A DNA stretch of 51,357 nt. It comes from Flavobacterium zepuense. Lineage in GTDB: Bacteria; Bacteroidota; Bacteroidia; Flavobacteriales; Flavobacteriaceae. Within the stretch, counting starts at the first letter, position 1, and each line of letters opens with the position of its first letter. The notes under the pieces were generated by a model that was not told the DNA's origin, did not search any database, and saw nothing but the letters and a program-made list of their open reading frames with translations. Of the stretch, positions 24,094 through 32,408 are shown one piece after another. A program made the translations under genes and the position numbers. Where the stretch lies: NCBI RefSeq assembly GCF_007097145.1, contig NZ_VJVZ01000019.1:1-51357 (forward strand). The letters are read 5' to 3'.

Positions 24094-26085
24094 TTACTTT
24101 TTCTTAATTACAAGATGCGATTTTGCCGGATCATTAAGTAAAGCCTCCATTTCAAAACGGATAATATCCTGAATGTCCTGTTTGATTTGAAGATAGTTAC
24201 GTTGGACAATGGTATTATCCAGCTTACGAATCACTTCAATCTCTCTGTAATTGTCCTGCTCTTTTTTGAGCGCCGCGTGGTCATTCAATATCTCACTATG
24301 AAAAGCTTTAAGTTCTATTTTATCGTCAGGGTCATCAGCTACCATACCCACAAATTCACCCGAGCTTAAAGCAGATATTTTAGAAGGCGGTATTGCAGAT
24401 TCCAATTGCTTTGAGCGGCTGATGGAAGTATCACCGCTATTGATTGAAAGGCTCTCCCTGTCCTGCATAATTTTACCAAAGCGCTCGGACAATTGCTTGG
24501 CCGTGTCGCCGGTTACCTGTCCGCTGACAATATTCCCGATAATGTTTACGATAACATCGGCCTGTTCACGTCCGTAATCCTTGCGAAGCTGGCTAAAGTC
24601 CTGGATGCCTAAACAAGTAGAAACTTTATTGCTCCTCGCAGTAGCTATCAGGCTGTCCATATTATTAAGGTAAATGGTCGGAAACTCATCGAATATCAGG
24701 CTGCTTTTCTGCCTGCCTTTTTTGTTAACAAGCTTTACTAAACGGGTTACATAAAGTGATAGCACCGCACCATAAATCTGTATTTTCTGCGGGTTGTTAC
24801 CCATGCAGACTATCTTGGGGTCATCAGGGTTATTAATATCTAAAGAAAAATCATTGCCTGATAATACATAATATAATTGAGGCGAAGAAAGCCGCGCCAT
24901 TGCTACTTTGGCTGAGGCTATTTGCCCCTCTAATTGCTCCATCACATCTGCAAGGTAAGCGTTGACAAACGGATTGATTAGTACTTCGATTTCCTTCTCT
25001 GTCCTGAGAAGTGTAAAGAGGCTATCGTAATCCACCTGCATCAGTTCAATCACATGGGGAAGGGTACAGAACTCGCCATCTTTGTAGCGCTTTAGGTACC
25101 AGATTATAGCGGTTAGAAAGTTGATGGGAGATTCCACAAAGAAGTCGCCCTGTTTCTTTATCCATTCGCGGTTCAGGCCCATTAATATTGTACGCGCTGA
25201 TTCAGCTGCATCGGTGATATCGGTCATGTCCGAAGGCTCTAAGGGGTTACACCGATGGGTACGTGAGAGGTCATCAAAATTGATAACATAAAACGACGGT
25301 GCTTTCTTGTACTTGTCTTTATTGTTCAACCAGGTATTATAGGCAATCCGCGAAAGGTCATCGAACTTAAAATCATAAATAAACATGGTAAATCCCTTGC
25401 GAATGTGCTGGGTAATGATGTGCCTGATCACAAAATAGGATTTTCCCGAACCTGGGGTGCCCGATACCAAAATTCCCCTGAATGGATTGACGATGTTTAT
25501 CCAGCTTTTTCTCTGTTTGTCCTTTAGCATGTACTGGGCCGGGAGGTTGATTGAATATTCATTTTCCAAGAGGCGCTCTTCCTGTGGGAACGTTTCATTT
25601 TCCTTGTTGAAAATATCCTTATTGTTCAGCCTGTTCTTAATAATGCGTGAAAGCAAGGTACCCCCAGTAAGAACAAGCAGGTAACCAATGCCGGTAACAC
25701 CTATATATACGATAGCAAGATAGTCCACTTCGAGAACCATCTCCAAGGCAAGGTAACTGGCAAAGTATAAAAGCAGGCCAGTGATCACATAGGCAAATGC
25801 CGTTTTATGGTTCAGCTTTTCATCCTTACGACCTTTGGCACCCATTAAGGAAATGCACAAAAAGCCCAGGGCGATGAGCTTGGATTTATAAAAATTGGAA
25901 AGCAAGCCCGTCCTATAGACGTTGCCGAGCAGGCGGTCGCTAAAAGTACTGGTCAGCCCCCAGTAGTAAAAGGCTGCATAGCAAAAGTAGTAGCAATGGA
26001 TCACTAAGATCACAATGCTTATCAGGCGGGTCATATCCAGTATTTTCCTCAGCGCCTGTTCGTTTTCTCCGGTTTGCATGGCCAT
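24094..26085 (-). CDS. mobC: Type IV coupling protein, TraG/VirD4 family (Bacteroidota MobC)
   Basis: 663 aa. Four N-terminal membrane segments within residues 1-150 (for example LISIVILVIHCYYFCYAAFY and YLAIVYIGVTGIGYLLVL), then the coupling ATPase: Walker A SGTPGSGKSYF at about 209-216 and Walker B SSLIFDEFPTIYL near 465. A TraD/TraG-type SARSNKVSTCLGIQDFSQL segment follows. It hands the relaxase-DNA complex to a type IV secretion channel at the inner membrane. It is the third gene of the minus-strand run mobA-mobB-mobC, 11 nt after mobB. In conjugative elements of this phylum the same protein is named TraG. Full length and apparently intact. Confidence 0.93.
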   Translation of the reverse strand: MAMQTGENEQALRKILDMTRLISIVILVIHCYYFCYAAFYYWGLTSTFSDRLLGNVYRTGLLSNFYKSKLIALGFLCISLMGAKGRKDEKLNHKTAFAYVITGLLLYFASYLALEMVLEVDYLAIVYIGVTGIGYLLVLTGGTLLSRIIKNRLNNKDIFNKENETFPQEERLLENEYSINLPAQYMLKDKQRKSWINIVNPFRGILVSGTPGSGKSYFVIRHIITQHIRKGFTMFIYDFKFDDLSRIAYNTWLNNKDKYKKAPSFYVINFDDLSRTHRCNPLEPSDMTDITDAAESARTILMGLNREWIKKQGDFFVESPINFLTAIIWYLKRYKDGEFCTLPHVIELMQVDYDSLFTLLRTEKEIEVLINPFVNAYLADVMEQLEGQIASAKVAMARLSSPQLYYVLSGNDFSLDINNPDDPKIVCMGNNPQKIQIYGAVLSLYVTRLVKLVNKKGRQKSSLIFDEFPTIYLNNMDSLIATARSNKVSTCLGIQDFSQLRKDYGREQADVIVNIIGNIVSGQVTGDTAKQLSERFGKIMQDRESLSINSGDTSISRSKQLESAIPPSKISALSSGEFVGMVADDPDDKIELKAFHSEILNDHAALKKEQDNYREIEVIRKLDNTIVQRNYLQIKQDIQDIIRFEMEALLNDPAKSHLVIKKK

Positions 26086-26096
26086 AGCTTTAGATT

Positions 26097-27383
26097 TTAC
26101 AGGTTGTTATTGTTTCGGTTATTTTTCCTTCGCTTTTTCTTCTTGCCTTTTAATTGGTGTGGCAGGTAGTCAGGGGTAAACTCAGGTCGCATTAATGCAT
26201 CTAAAATGTTAACAGCACTGGATGAAATTGCTTCATCTTTGGTTTCTGCCGCACCGGCGCCAGCGTGTGGCTGTAACCCAGTTTGTGTAGGGACTGCTTG
26301 CCCCGGCAATTGCTGTCCCGGCAGTACTTCTTGCAGGCATCTTTCCTGAATAGCTTTAGCACTGTATTGCTTTCCGAGCGCGCTGCCATTGAATACACAT
26401 TTAGTCGTATGGTCAATATAAGTAATACCGTAGATCAGCCCGGATTCATTTTGGCGTATGGCAACATGGATGCCCTGCTTTTCAAGGGCATTAACAAAGT
26501 CCTTGAGGCGGGTTTTACCGCCGAGTAAGGCAACGTCAACAGCATTCTTAACCCTTCCTTTGTGGGGGATGCGCTTTACTTCATTGCTGTTGTATTTTTC
26601 CTCCAGGCTTTTAAGAGTTGGCTTATTATAAAAAGCGCTTGCTTTGATGGGAACGCCGATGGGTTTTCCACCCGAATCCAGGATATGGTAGACTAATCCG
26701 CCGGTCTTGTATATCCTTGATCCTTCAGTGCCCCGGTCAGCCTGAACATTATATTGTCGAAGCACTGCATTGAGTTCTGCAAGGCTGGTATATTTGTAAT
26801 CTGCTACAATATTTTCCAGGATCAATTGAAGCGCTTTTTTTGATTCCACGCGCCCGTAATTAACCTTTCCCATCAAAACAGGCTGGAGCTTAATTCCATC
26901 ACTATTCTTCTGTCCCTGGGCTGCAACAAGGCCGAAGATCTCCTCAACTTCCTTACGTGCCGGTTCCGATTTTTCTATACCTATATGGTGCAGGCTGATG
27001 CGTTTACTATCCGATGTAATATTCGTGGTAACCAGGTGCAGGTGTGGATGCCCGGCATCATGGTGCTGGTATACTAAAAAAGGCTGGTTCCCAAAGCCCA
27101 ATTTTTCCATATAAGCCTCTGCAACCTGCATCAGTTTTTCTTTAGGCAAGTTGATTTCCGAAGGGTCAAAATTGAGTGAGATATGCACGCTGTTCACCTT
27201 AACATCAGGCCGTAATTCCACCTGCCTGAGCAGCCTGTTCAGCCGCATAGTGACACTTGTTTTCTCAGGGTCAAAGGGATAGTTTCCCGCGCCGATTATT
27301 TCTGCTTTTCCTTCCTTAACCTTGTTCTCATTGTAATTGAGAACGCGGTGGATCGAGCGGCCTGTTTTTACTACCGTAACCAT
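26097..27383 (-). CDS. mobB: Relaxase, MobB type (MOBP-like)
   Basis: 428 aa. N-terminal relaxase domain with the metal-binding His cluster QHHDAGHPHLHLV (residues about 106-118), and candidate nucleophile Tyr residues near the start (Tyr17, Tyr35). A downstream mixed region (residues 270-345) and a low-complexity Lys/Arg/Asn tail (KGKKKKRRKNNRNNN) follow. It nicks oriT and stays covalently attached to the transferred strand. Its start overlaps the mobA stop by 13 nt, so the two are coupled, and mobC follows. The adjacent inverted-repeat region at 27807-27892 is the likely substrate. Confidence 0.93.
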   Translation of the reverse strand: MVTVVKTGRSIHRVLNYNENKVKEGKAEIIGAGNYPFDPEKTSVTMRLNRLLRQVELRPDVKVNSVHISLNFDPSEINLPKEKLMQVAEAYMEKLGFGNQPFLVYQHHDAGHPHLHLVTTNITSDSKRISLHHIGIEKSEPARKEVEEIFGLVAAQGQKNSDGIKLQPVLMGKVNYGRVESKKALQLILENIVADYKYTSLAELNAVLRQYNVQADRGTEGSRIYKTGGLVYHILDSGGKPIGVPIKASAFYNKPTLKSLEEKYNSNEVKRIPHKGRVKNAVDVALLGGKTRLKDFVNALEKQGIHVAIRQNESGLIYGITYIDHTTKCVFNGSALGKQYSAKAIQERCLQEVLPGQQLPGQAVPTQTGLQPHAGAGAAETKDEAISSSAVNILDALMRPEFTPDYLPHQLKGKKKKRRKNNRNNNNL

Positions 27384-27778
27384 GATTCAGATAGTTTTTG
27401 GACGTGCTCTTTTATGCTGTCTATCTTATTGGAAAGTGTACGTTTTTCCACCTCAAAGACCATCAACCAACTCCTGAATTCCGGTAGCTCGTCTATAGTG
27501 TGGAGGCGCTTGACTACCTGGTTAAAGTTGTTTCCAATAGCGTTAAGTTCCTGTCGCAGCTTGCCCATTTCTGTTAAGGAGTCATCCTTTGAACCGTCGC
27601 GATAAATCGTTACTATAGGCTTATCAAATAAGCAGTGCCTCAAATAATCACTGAGGTTTTTGCAGGTGGAGGCACTTGACCTGCGCTCGATCTTTTGGTA
27701 TTCCTCCGGGCTCATTCGGAAGATAATACGCTTTGTCCTGTTTAAATTTTCATTTTCCATCACATCATCATTTATCAC
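27371..27778 (-). CDS. mobA: Mobilisation accessory protein, MobA type (ribbon-helix-helix)
   Basis: 135 aa. RTKRIIFRMSPEEYQKIERR near the N-terminus is a ribbon-helix-helix-like DNA-binding start, and NLSDYLRHCLF follows as in plasmid MobC/MbeC-type relaxosome accessory proteins. The C-terminal half contains the ELNAIGNNFNQVVKRLHT stretch typical of this family. It should bind next to oriT and help relaxase nicking. It begins about 30 bp from the oriT-like repeats and overlaps mobB by 13 nt. ATG at 27760 (MENENLNR) is an alternative start. Naming follows the Bacteroidota mobABC convention, where MobA is the small protein and MobB the relaxase. Confidence 0.88.
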   Translation of the reverse strand: MINDDVMENENLNRTKRIIFRMSPEEYQKIERRSSASTCKNLSDYLRHCLFDKPIVTIYRDGSKDDSLTEMGKLRQELNAIGNNFNQVVKRLHTIDELPEFRSWLMVFEVEKRTLSNKIDSIKEHVQKLSESWLR

Positions 27779-27806
27779 ATTTCAAATTCAAAAATCTATT
27801 CATCAG

Positions 27807-27892
27807 CCCCGCCCACGACTCCGGAGTAAAGGGCGGCAAGATATCCGGTGTATGACACCGGTTCATCTTGCCGTTTGCTGGTACGGGCAAAC
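27807..27892. other. Putative origin of transfer (oriT)
   Basis: Three nested or adjoining inverted repeats directly upstream of mobA: CCGCCC/GGGCGG (27809-27814, 27831-27836), GGCAAGAT/ATCTTGCC (27835-27842, 27865-27872) enclosing CCGGTGT-ATG-ACACCGG (27845-27861), and GTTTGC/GCAAAC (27873-27878, 27887-27892). Dense inverted repeats beside mobA/mobB are the expected form of an oriT; the nick position cannot be read from sequence alone. Confidence 0.7.
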
Positions 27893-27959
27893 TGATTGCT
27901 TCCAGGTAATCCTGAAAAACTTAAAAAATATCTGTTAGCTGTAAAAGCCCAATTTGTGG

Positions 27960-28898
27960 CTATGGTACATTTGGAGGTTTTTCAGACATAGGGTTGCCTG
28001 CTGTAATTTGGGAATGCTGGTACTTTTGTGCCTGCGGCGAATAAACCAGCCATTCATTCAAATCGTCATAACCTTCATAAAGTCTGCTTTCGTCCTGACA
28101 CTGTTTGCCCCAAGTCAATACAAGCTTACACGCATTTTTGCCAGCGTTATCGTTATCAAGAAAGAGGCTTATATTGTTATAGCTGTTTAATATTGGATGG
28201 ATAGCCTCTAAAAAGGCAAGGGAGTTTAGGATAATGTAATCGGCATAATTCTGTTCATTACTTTGGCAGATTACTATGAAAGATAAGAAGTCAAAAAAGC
28301 TCTCGAAGATTACCAAGTTTTCCGCGCCATTTTTGATTGTGGTAATAGCCTTTGGCGAGCTGCTTAGTTTATGGTAAGCGTTACGGATCTCGTAACCGCC
28401 AAGGTCGTTTTTAAAACCAATGCCATACCATACTTTTTCGCCAAGTTCGTAGCGCACTTCGCCGCAAAACAGGGTTGCAATTTCGAGAGGGATTTTGCGC
28501 TGCTGAAGATAAAGTTGCAATGGCCATGAAGATAATAAAAAGCTGTCTAAAATTTTGATCTTCCCATGATGCTCAACACCTGATCTGACCGGCGGGATTC
28601 GTTGCTGTTGAAAAGAAAAATCACCGGATAGTTTTACCAGTGCGTCTGCGACACTGCACTCCCAAAACAGAACACCAAAATCTACAAGGTTACCACCTTT
28701 GCCGGTGCCGTGGTCATACCATCTGTTGAGTGCCGAGTTGACCTTAAAAGATGGTGTCCTTTCCTCGCGTAATGGGGAGGGGTACCAATGATCATTACGG
28801 ATGATATTTACCGGTTCAAAACCTAATTGGGACAGGCAATGTACCATGTCCATTTCTTTGGCTTCACTTACCGTAAGCCTCTTTTTCCTGAATTCCAT
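27960..28898 (-). CDS. Toprim primase of mobile-element type
   Basis: 312 aa. N-terminal region resembles a CHC2 zinc-finger primase start but without the Cys/His ligands (SPLREERTPSFKVN, then YDHGTGKGGNLVDF). A toprim domain follows with Glu199 in VIFESFFDFLS and the acidic motif LFLDNDNAGKNA at about 246-257, so the catalytic acidic residues are present. Such proteins are common next to mob genes in Bacteroidota elements and probably prime the complementary strand after transfer. It lies upstream of the oriT-like region on the same strand as mobA. No helicase domain is attached. Confidence 0.85.
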   Translation of the reverse strand: MEFRKKRLTVSEAKEMDMVHCLSQLGFEPVNIIRNDHWYPSPLREERTPSFKVNSALNRWYDHGTGKGGNLVDFGVLFWECSVADALVKLSGDFSFQQQRIPPVRSGVEHHGKIKILDSFLLSSWPLQLYLQQRKIPLEIATLFCGEVRYELGEKVWYGIGFKNDLGGYEIRNAYHKLSSSPKAITTIKNGAENLVIFESFFDFLSFIVICQSNEQNYADYIILNSLAFLEAIHPILNSYNNISLFLDNDNAGKNACKLVLTWGKQCQDESRLYEGYDDLNEWLVYSPQAQKYQHSQITAGNPMSEKPPNVP

Positions 28899-29010
28899 AA
28901 CCGCACATTTTCACTTTCATATTCAGTTCCCATAAGCAAAAGTAAAGCGGCCTTTTGGATTTTACCCATCCTGGTCGAATTTCGATTAGGATGCGTATTT
29001 ACAGGCAAAC

Positions 29011-29018
29011 TACTTTTG
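29011..29018 (+). promoter_or_regulatory. Candidate Bacteroidota promoter -7 box
   Basis: TACTTTTG matches TAnnTTTG and lies 38 bp before the ATG of the 94-aa gene at 29056. A weak TTAG at about -33 precedes it. The neighbouring minus-strand primase gene starts at 28898, so this promoter would face away from it. Confidence 0.45.
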
Positions 29019-29055
29019 CAAGAGTAATTTATTGTTCAATTAAACACGTGTAATT

Positions 29056-29340
29056 ATGACGGCAAATGTAGTGGCCCAGGTATTCGATACGATATTGAGT
29101 ACGCCTGGAATGAATGATGTGGTGAAGATCGACCTTAAGATTTCACGAAAAGACGTATTGCTCCTTAACGCAATTATAGAGAAGGGATTGTCTGATAAAG
29201 GAGATGATAAGACCGGCATACTGGCAAATGTTCCTGCGGATGATTTACAGAAGCTAAAATCACTTGCCGATGAGGCGCTCCAAAAGGCGAGTTTGGTAGA
29301 ACTTAGCCAAAGGCTAAGTGAGTTAGACAGTGTAAAATGA
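29056..29340 (+). CDS. Hypothetical small soluble protein
   Basis: 94 aa, acidic, helical, without signal peptide or membrane segment (ISRKDVLLLNAIIEKGL; NVPADDLQKLKSLADEALQK). No family recognised. It has its own candidate promoter (29011) and a terminator-like hairpin right after the stop, so it appears to be a single-gene transcript. It sits divergently from the mob/primase block and could be a small element-encoded accessory protein. Confidence 0.7.
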   Translation: MTANVVAQVFDTILSTPGMNDVVKIDLKISRKDVLLLNAIIEKGLSDKGDDKTGILANVPADDLQKLKSLADEALQKASLVELSQRLSELDSVK

Positions 29341-29347
29341 TTGCTCG

Positions 29348-29375
29348 ACAGACTGGGGAACCATCTCCAGTCTGT
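29348..29375 (+). terminator. Terminator-like hairpin after the 94-aa gene
   Basis: ACAGACTGG (29348-29356) pairs with CCAGTCTGT (29367-29375), followed by TTATGG. Located 8 nt after the stop codon. The T-run is short. Confidence 0.6.
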
Positions 29376-29468
29376 TTATGGTTAAAGTATTGTTAAACTA
29401 ACCATGAGAAAATCACAAATGCTTCGTCTTTAGTAATTTCCATACATCCAACTTTATTTACTACACCT

Positions 29469-29930
29469 ATGGAAAATACTACTTACCGTAACAAATGGTT
29501 TAGGTTGCTTGCCGCATTGGCCGGTAGCCTGATAATCGTATTTAATGGTCGGCCTTTTGACCTTATTGCGGCACTTGCTGTACCAATTTTCTATCCGGCA
29601 TTTATTGTTAATTTTTTAGTAGCACTTTTATTGGTCCATGCCATTCACAAAGTAACATTACACCTTGACAAGATGTGCCCTTGGGAAGAAGATCCAATTG
29701 TAAGGTTATCCTATCAGATAAACCTCGGTTTATTAGCACCGGCATTCATCGATGTGGTAATTATATCGATATATTTTCTCGCGCTTGGTCAGGACATTAG
29801 GACTAATAACTTTTTTTTGATTGATTTTCCGATAGTAATCCTTTTATTACTTATTTGGAACGCCTATTATTGTTTACACTATATGCTGCTCTACTTAAAA
29901 CATAAACGTGTTAAGCCACACAGTGATTAA
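29469..29930 (+). CDS. Membrane protein homologous to the sensor half of LytTR regulators (no LytTR domain)
   Basis: 153 aa, four membrane segments (for example LLAALAGSLIIVFNG; AFIVNFLVALLLVHAIH; LLAPAFIDVVIISIYFLAL; FPIVILLLLIWNAYYCLHYM). It aligns along its whole length with the N-terminal halves of the proteins at 30152-31042 and 43117-43968 (shared features: H-x3-6 after helix 2, GAPA/LAPA-F-D, DFPI, NA(Y/F)Y). It stops where those continue into a LytTR DNA-binding domain. It may be a natural stand-alone sensor or partner for the regulator gene just downstream, or a truncated duplicate. Confidence 0.7.
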   Translation: MENTTYRNKWFRLLAALAGSLIIVFNGRPFDLIAALAVPIFYPAFIVNFLVALLLVHAIHKVTLHLDKMCPWEEDPIVRLSYQINLGLLAPAFIDVVIISIYFLALGQDIRTNNFFLIDFPIVILLLLIWNAYYCLHYMLLYLKHKRVKPHSD

Positions 29931-30151
29931 CTGAACATACTCCATCAGGTTTATACCTAAGAAATTTTATCATATCCTTCGACGCAAATTTCACCTGAAG
30001 CTGTAGTTGTCAATTTATAAGTTATTATTCAAATTATCTTTTTGGTTGAGCCAGGAATGGTTTGACCGGGCGTAATGCTATGGATTGGCAGTAAAGAATA
30101 TTGCTAGTTACTTGCCCGGTTCTTTGCAGCCCTTACATAACTAATAGTATC

Positions 30152-31042
30152 ATGCCATACAATCCTTATCCTAACAAATTTCTGCGCTACATTCTCGCCT
30201 TAAGCGCCACTATATTTTTGCTTTTCAGGCAACAACCGTTTAGTTTATCACATACCTTGTTTAATCCCAGGTTTTACATTGCCTTTTTTGTGAGTTTCAT
30301 TATCGCGCTCTTAATGGTCAAAGCAGTTCATATCATAGCGGTATGGATCGATACCGTAGATGCCATAAAATCATCTTTTCCCATTAAGGCCATGATACAA
30401 CTTGTAGTAGGAATTGGGGCACCTGCTATTTTCGATTTGGTTTTAATATCACTGTACTTTCTACCTTACAGCGAAAACATCATTACCAATGGGTTTATGG
30501 GAAGGGATTTTCCTATTATTATGTTTATGCTCCTTCTGCTGAACGCATTTTATATACTTTACAGCATCATAATTCGAGCCTGGGTAGAAAGAAATGAATT
30601 ACATCCTTCTACAGCACCTGAACAAAAAGAAGAAACGCACTACGAAGGAGAAAATGATATAGCAACAAATACACTGCTTGTAAAGTTTCAAAATACCCAG
30701 ATACGGCTGTTAATACACCAGTTCTTATTTATCCATCGCATCGAGCGCAAATCGCATATCGTAAAAATGACGGGTAAAGATTATTCCTGCCAGTATAGTA
30801 TTACCGAACTTGCAAAAACTTTAAGCAAACACGGTTTTGCCCAGTTAAACAGAGGAGCTATTATTAACCTTAAAGCTGTAAAGGGATACAAAAGCGGAGA
30901 ACGCAAACACACGTTGGAACTTATCTTAAATGAAAATTATAGCGAGTTATTTATGCAATACACAGCAACTGATTTTACTGTCACCAATGAATATATAGAA
31001 TCATTTAAAAAGCAATTTTCGACTTTTTACGCAGAAAATTGA
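30152..31042 (+). CDS. Membrane-anchored LytTR-family transcriptional regulator
   Basis: 296 aa from ATG 30152 (MPYNPYPNKFL); an in-frame start farther upstream at 30101 adds 17 residues without helix. Four membrane segments fill residues 10-150. A linker (TAPEQKEETHYEGENDIATN) and a LytTR DNA-binding domain follow (about 185-290), with the recognisable HRIERKSHIVKMTGKDYSCQ, LAKTLSKHGFAQLNRGAIIN and KSGERKHTLEL stretches. It would bind DNA from the membrane in response to an unknown signal. It follows a paralogous membrane protein lacking the DNA-binding half. A pair of 21-bp spaced direct repeats lies just downstream. Confidence 0.88.
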   Translation: MPYNPYPNKFLRYILALSATIFLLFRQQPFSLSHTLFNPRFYIAFFVSFIIALLMVKAVHIIAVWIDTVDAIKSSFPIKAMIQLVVGIGAPAIFDLVLISLYFLPYSENIITNGFMGRDFPIIMFMLLLLNAFYILYSIIIRAWVERNELHPSTAPEQKEETHYEGENDIATNTLLVKFQNTQIRLLIHQFLFIHRIERKSHIVKMTGKDYSCQYSITELAKTLSKHGFAQLNRGAIINLKAVKGYKSGERKHTLELILNENYSELFMQYTATDFTVTNEYIESFKKQFSTFYAEN

Positions 31043-31529
31043 AAAAGCGCAGCCAAAACCAGTTTTTCAGCGAAGATCTCAGACAAAAAAAGGGCGGTTC
31101 CAGACACGAAAAAGGCGGTTTCAGACAAGGACCAGAAATGTTAAAAAACTGGATCATGTATTTCAACAATTTTATTAAGCATTTTATCGGAATTTAGGGT
31201 GATTTTTGGTAGAACCAGAATTAACTATTGCATATGATAAACTTATGTATTTACCTTTACCTCAATGAAGTAAACAACGTTGTTGGTTTCAGATTCAAGT
31301 CTTCAATACTTGGTTTAAAGTGATAATTGCAATCATCATCAACTGGTTCGGCGACAGATAAAATAAGTTCGCCACACAATCTTAACGTATGCAGATGCTA
31401 GTTAACGGCACCTTGTAATCGTAGGTCATAACAAACAAGGCGGGCACATAGTGATGCCTGCTAAGGGGATAACTTTTCCTGCCTTGTTTTCATACATCCT
31501 TCATAGCAATTTACAATTGAACTTGTAGC
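31043..31529. other. Intergenic region with direct repeats and a long hairpin
   Basis: 487 bp without a gene. It contains the GGCGGTTYCAGACA direct repeats (31093-31127) and a stem AAACAAGGCGGG (31433-31444) / CCTGCCTTGTTT (31478-31489) with a 33-nt loop, 40 bp upstream of the MauE gene. The hairpin may be a terminator or attenuator for transcripts entering the mauE pair. The rest shows no clear signal. Confidence 0.5.
31079..31127. repeat. 21-bp period direct repeats, candidate LytTR binding site
   Basis: GGCGGTTCCAGACA (31093-31106) and GGCGGTTTCAGACA (31114-31127) are exactly 21 bp apart, and a further CAGACA precedes at 31079-31084. Two helical turns is the spacing used by paired LytTR sites. 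The site lies 37-85 bp after the LytTR gene stop. Confidence 0.55.
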
Positions 31530-31985
31530 ATGGGAACTATTATTTTTCCAGCACCTTCAGTACGTCGTGCTAAAACTTACAATGCGATAGTCTTTTATAT
31601 TTGCCTGGCATGTATATTTTTGTTCCTGTCATCGGCTTATACCAAGATCGTCGAACACGAACGTTTTGTACATGGCCTATCAAAAGTTTTATCCATTGGT
31701 TTATTAGCACCGATTGTCGGCTGGCTGGTTCCTCTAATGGAAATCCTCATTGGAATCCTGCTTATCATTCCTAAAACACAGAAGCTCGGCCTTTATGCTT
31801 TCACAAGTCTTATGATCGTCTTTACATTTTATATTGGGGGAATGATGATATGGGCGGATAAGCTCCCGTGCCACTGCAATTTGTTCATTGAAAAACTTAG
31901 CTGGGGGCAGCACCTGTTATTCAACCTCGCCTGTATTATCCTTGCGATAATAGCAGTGCGACTCAGCAAATCAAAAAATCATTAA
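31530..31985 (+). CDS. MauE/DoxX-like redox-associated membrane protein
   Basis: 151 aa with four membrane segments (IVFYICLACIFLFLSSAY; VGWLVPLMEILIGILLII; LYAFTSLMIVFTFYIGGMMI; HLLFNLACIILAIIAV). The fold and the Cys pair after the third helix (KLPCHCNLF) match MauE-like membrane proteins, thought to support periplasmic disulfide chemistry. It is followed 12 nt later by a small exported protein with a Cys pair. A TlpA-type thioredoxin lies convergently just beyond. Function in disulfide exchange for that neighbour is inference. Confidence 0.82.
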   Translation: MGTIIFPAPSVRRAKTYNAIVFYICLACIFLFLSSAYTKIVEHERFVHGLSKVLSIGLLAPIVGWLVPLMEILIGILLIIPKTQKLGLYAFTSLMIVFTFYIGGMMIWADKLPCHCNLFIEKLSWGQHLLFNLACIILAIIAVRLSKSKNH

Positions 31986-31997
31986 ACACTTTTTTTT

Positions 31998-32360
31998 ATG
32001 AAAACAAAAACAAAATTCGCTGTAAGCCTGATGGTAGGTGTTATGGCAATTATTTTTAGCGCCTTTACAAGCGGCCCTGAAAACGAGATGACTGTTAACC
32101 GCAATGCAAAGGGCGAAATTGTAAGCGTTACCAACACGTATTTCCGCATTGCAACATTTGCAAGTACCGCTACAGACACTAACCCTTCACATTATGTGTT
32201 CTCAAACACAAATGATGCAAACTGCGTTTCAAACAATAATATTTGCAAGTCGCGATGGACAACTACCAGTAACCCAACCAATGGTCAAACCCCAAGTGAT
32301 GCTGGCTCACCGAGTTTTTCTTCAAATCTTTCGGATCTGGGCACATATAATGGCCAATAA
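31998..32360 (+). CDS. Small exported Cys-pair protein, MauE-associated (DUF6520-like)
   Basis: 120 aa. N-terminal signal peptide (KTKTKFAVSLMVGVMAIIF, probable cut near residue 25) and a mature part of about 95 residues with exactly two Cys in NCVSNNNICKSRW, followed by Ser/Thr/Asn/Pro-rich, low-complexity sequence. The size, Cys spacing and position after mauE are those of the DUF6520-like small secreted proteins of Bacteroidota; the family link is from memory of layout and is tentative. A bidirectional terminator follows 10 nt after the stop. Possible substrate of the neighbouring MauE/TlpA redox pair. Confidence 0.65.
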   Translation: MKTKTKFAVSLMVGVMAIIFSAFTSGPENEMTVNRNAKGEIVSVTNTYFRIATFASTATDTNPSHYVFSNTNDANCVSNNNICKSRWTTTSNPTNGQTPSDAGSPSFSSNLSDLGTYNGQ

Positions 32361-32369
32361 TACTTAAAT

Positions 32370-32404
32370 AACGAAACGTGAGGCTCATGGCCTCACGTTT
32401 CGTT
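32370..32404. terminator. Bidirectional Rho-independent terminator
   Basis: AACGAAACGTGAGGC (32370-32384), loop TCATG, GCCTCACGTTTCGTT (32390-32404): a perfect 15-bp stem. It separates the convergent mauE pair (plus) from the susC-susD-tlpA operon (minus), ending both. Confidence 0.92.
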
Positions 32405-32408
32405 TATT

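Noticed and set aside
24187..25684. Plus-strand frames opposite mobC
   Set aside because: Shadow frames of a highly conserved coupling protein gene.
31079..31127. CRISPR-like array
   Set aside because: Only two to three short units with almost no spacer; the spacing fits a protein binding site instead.
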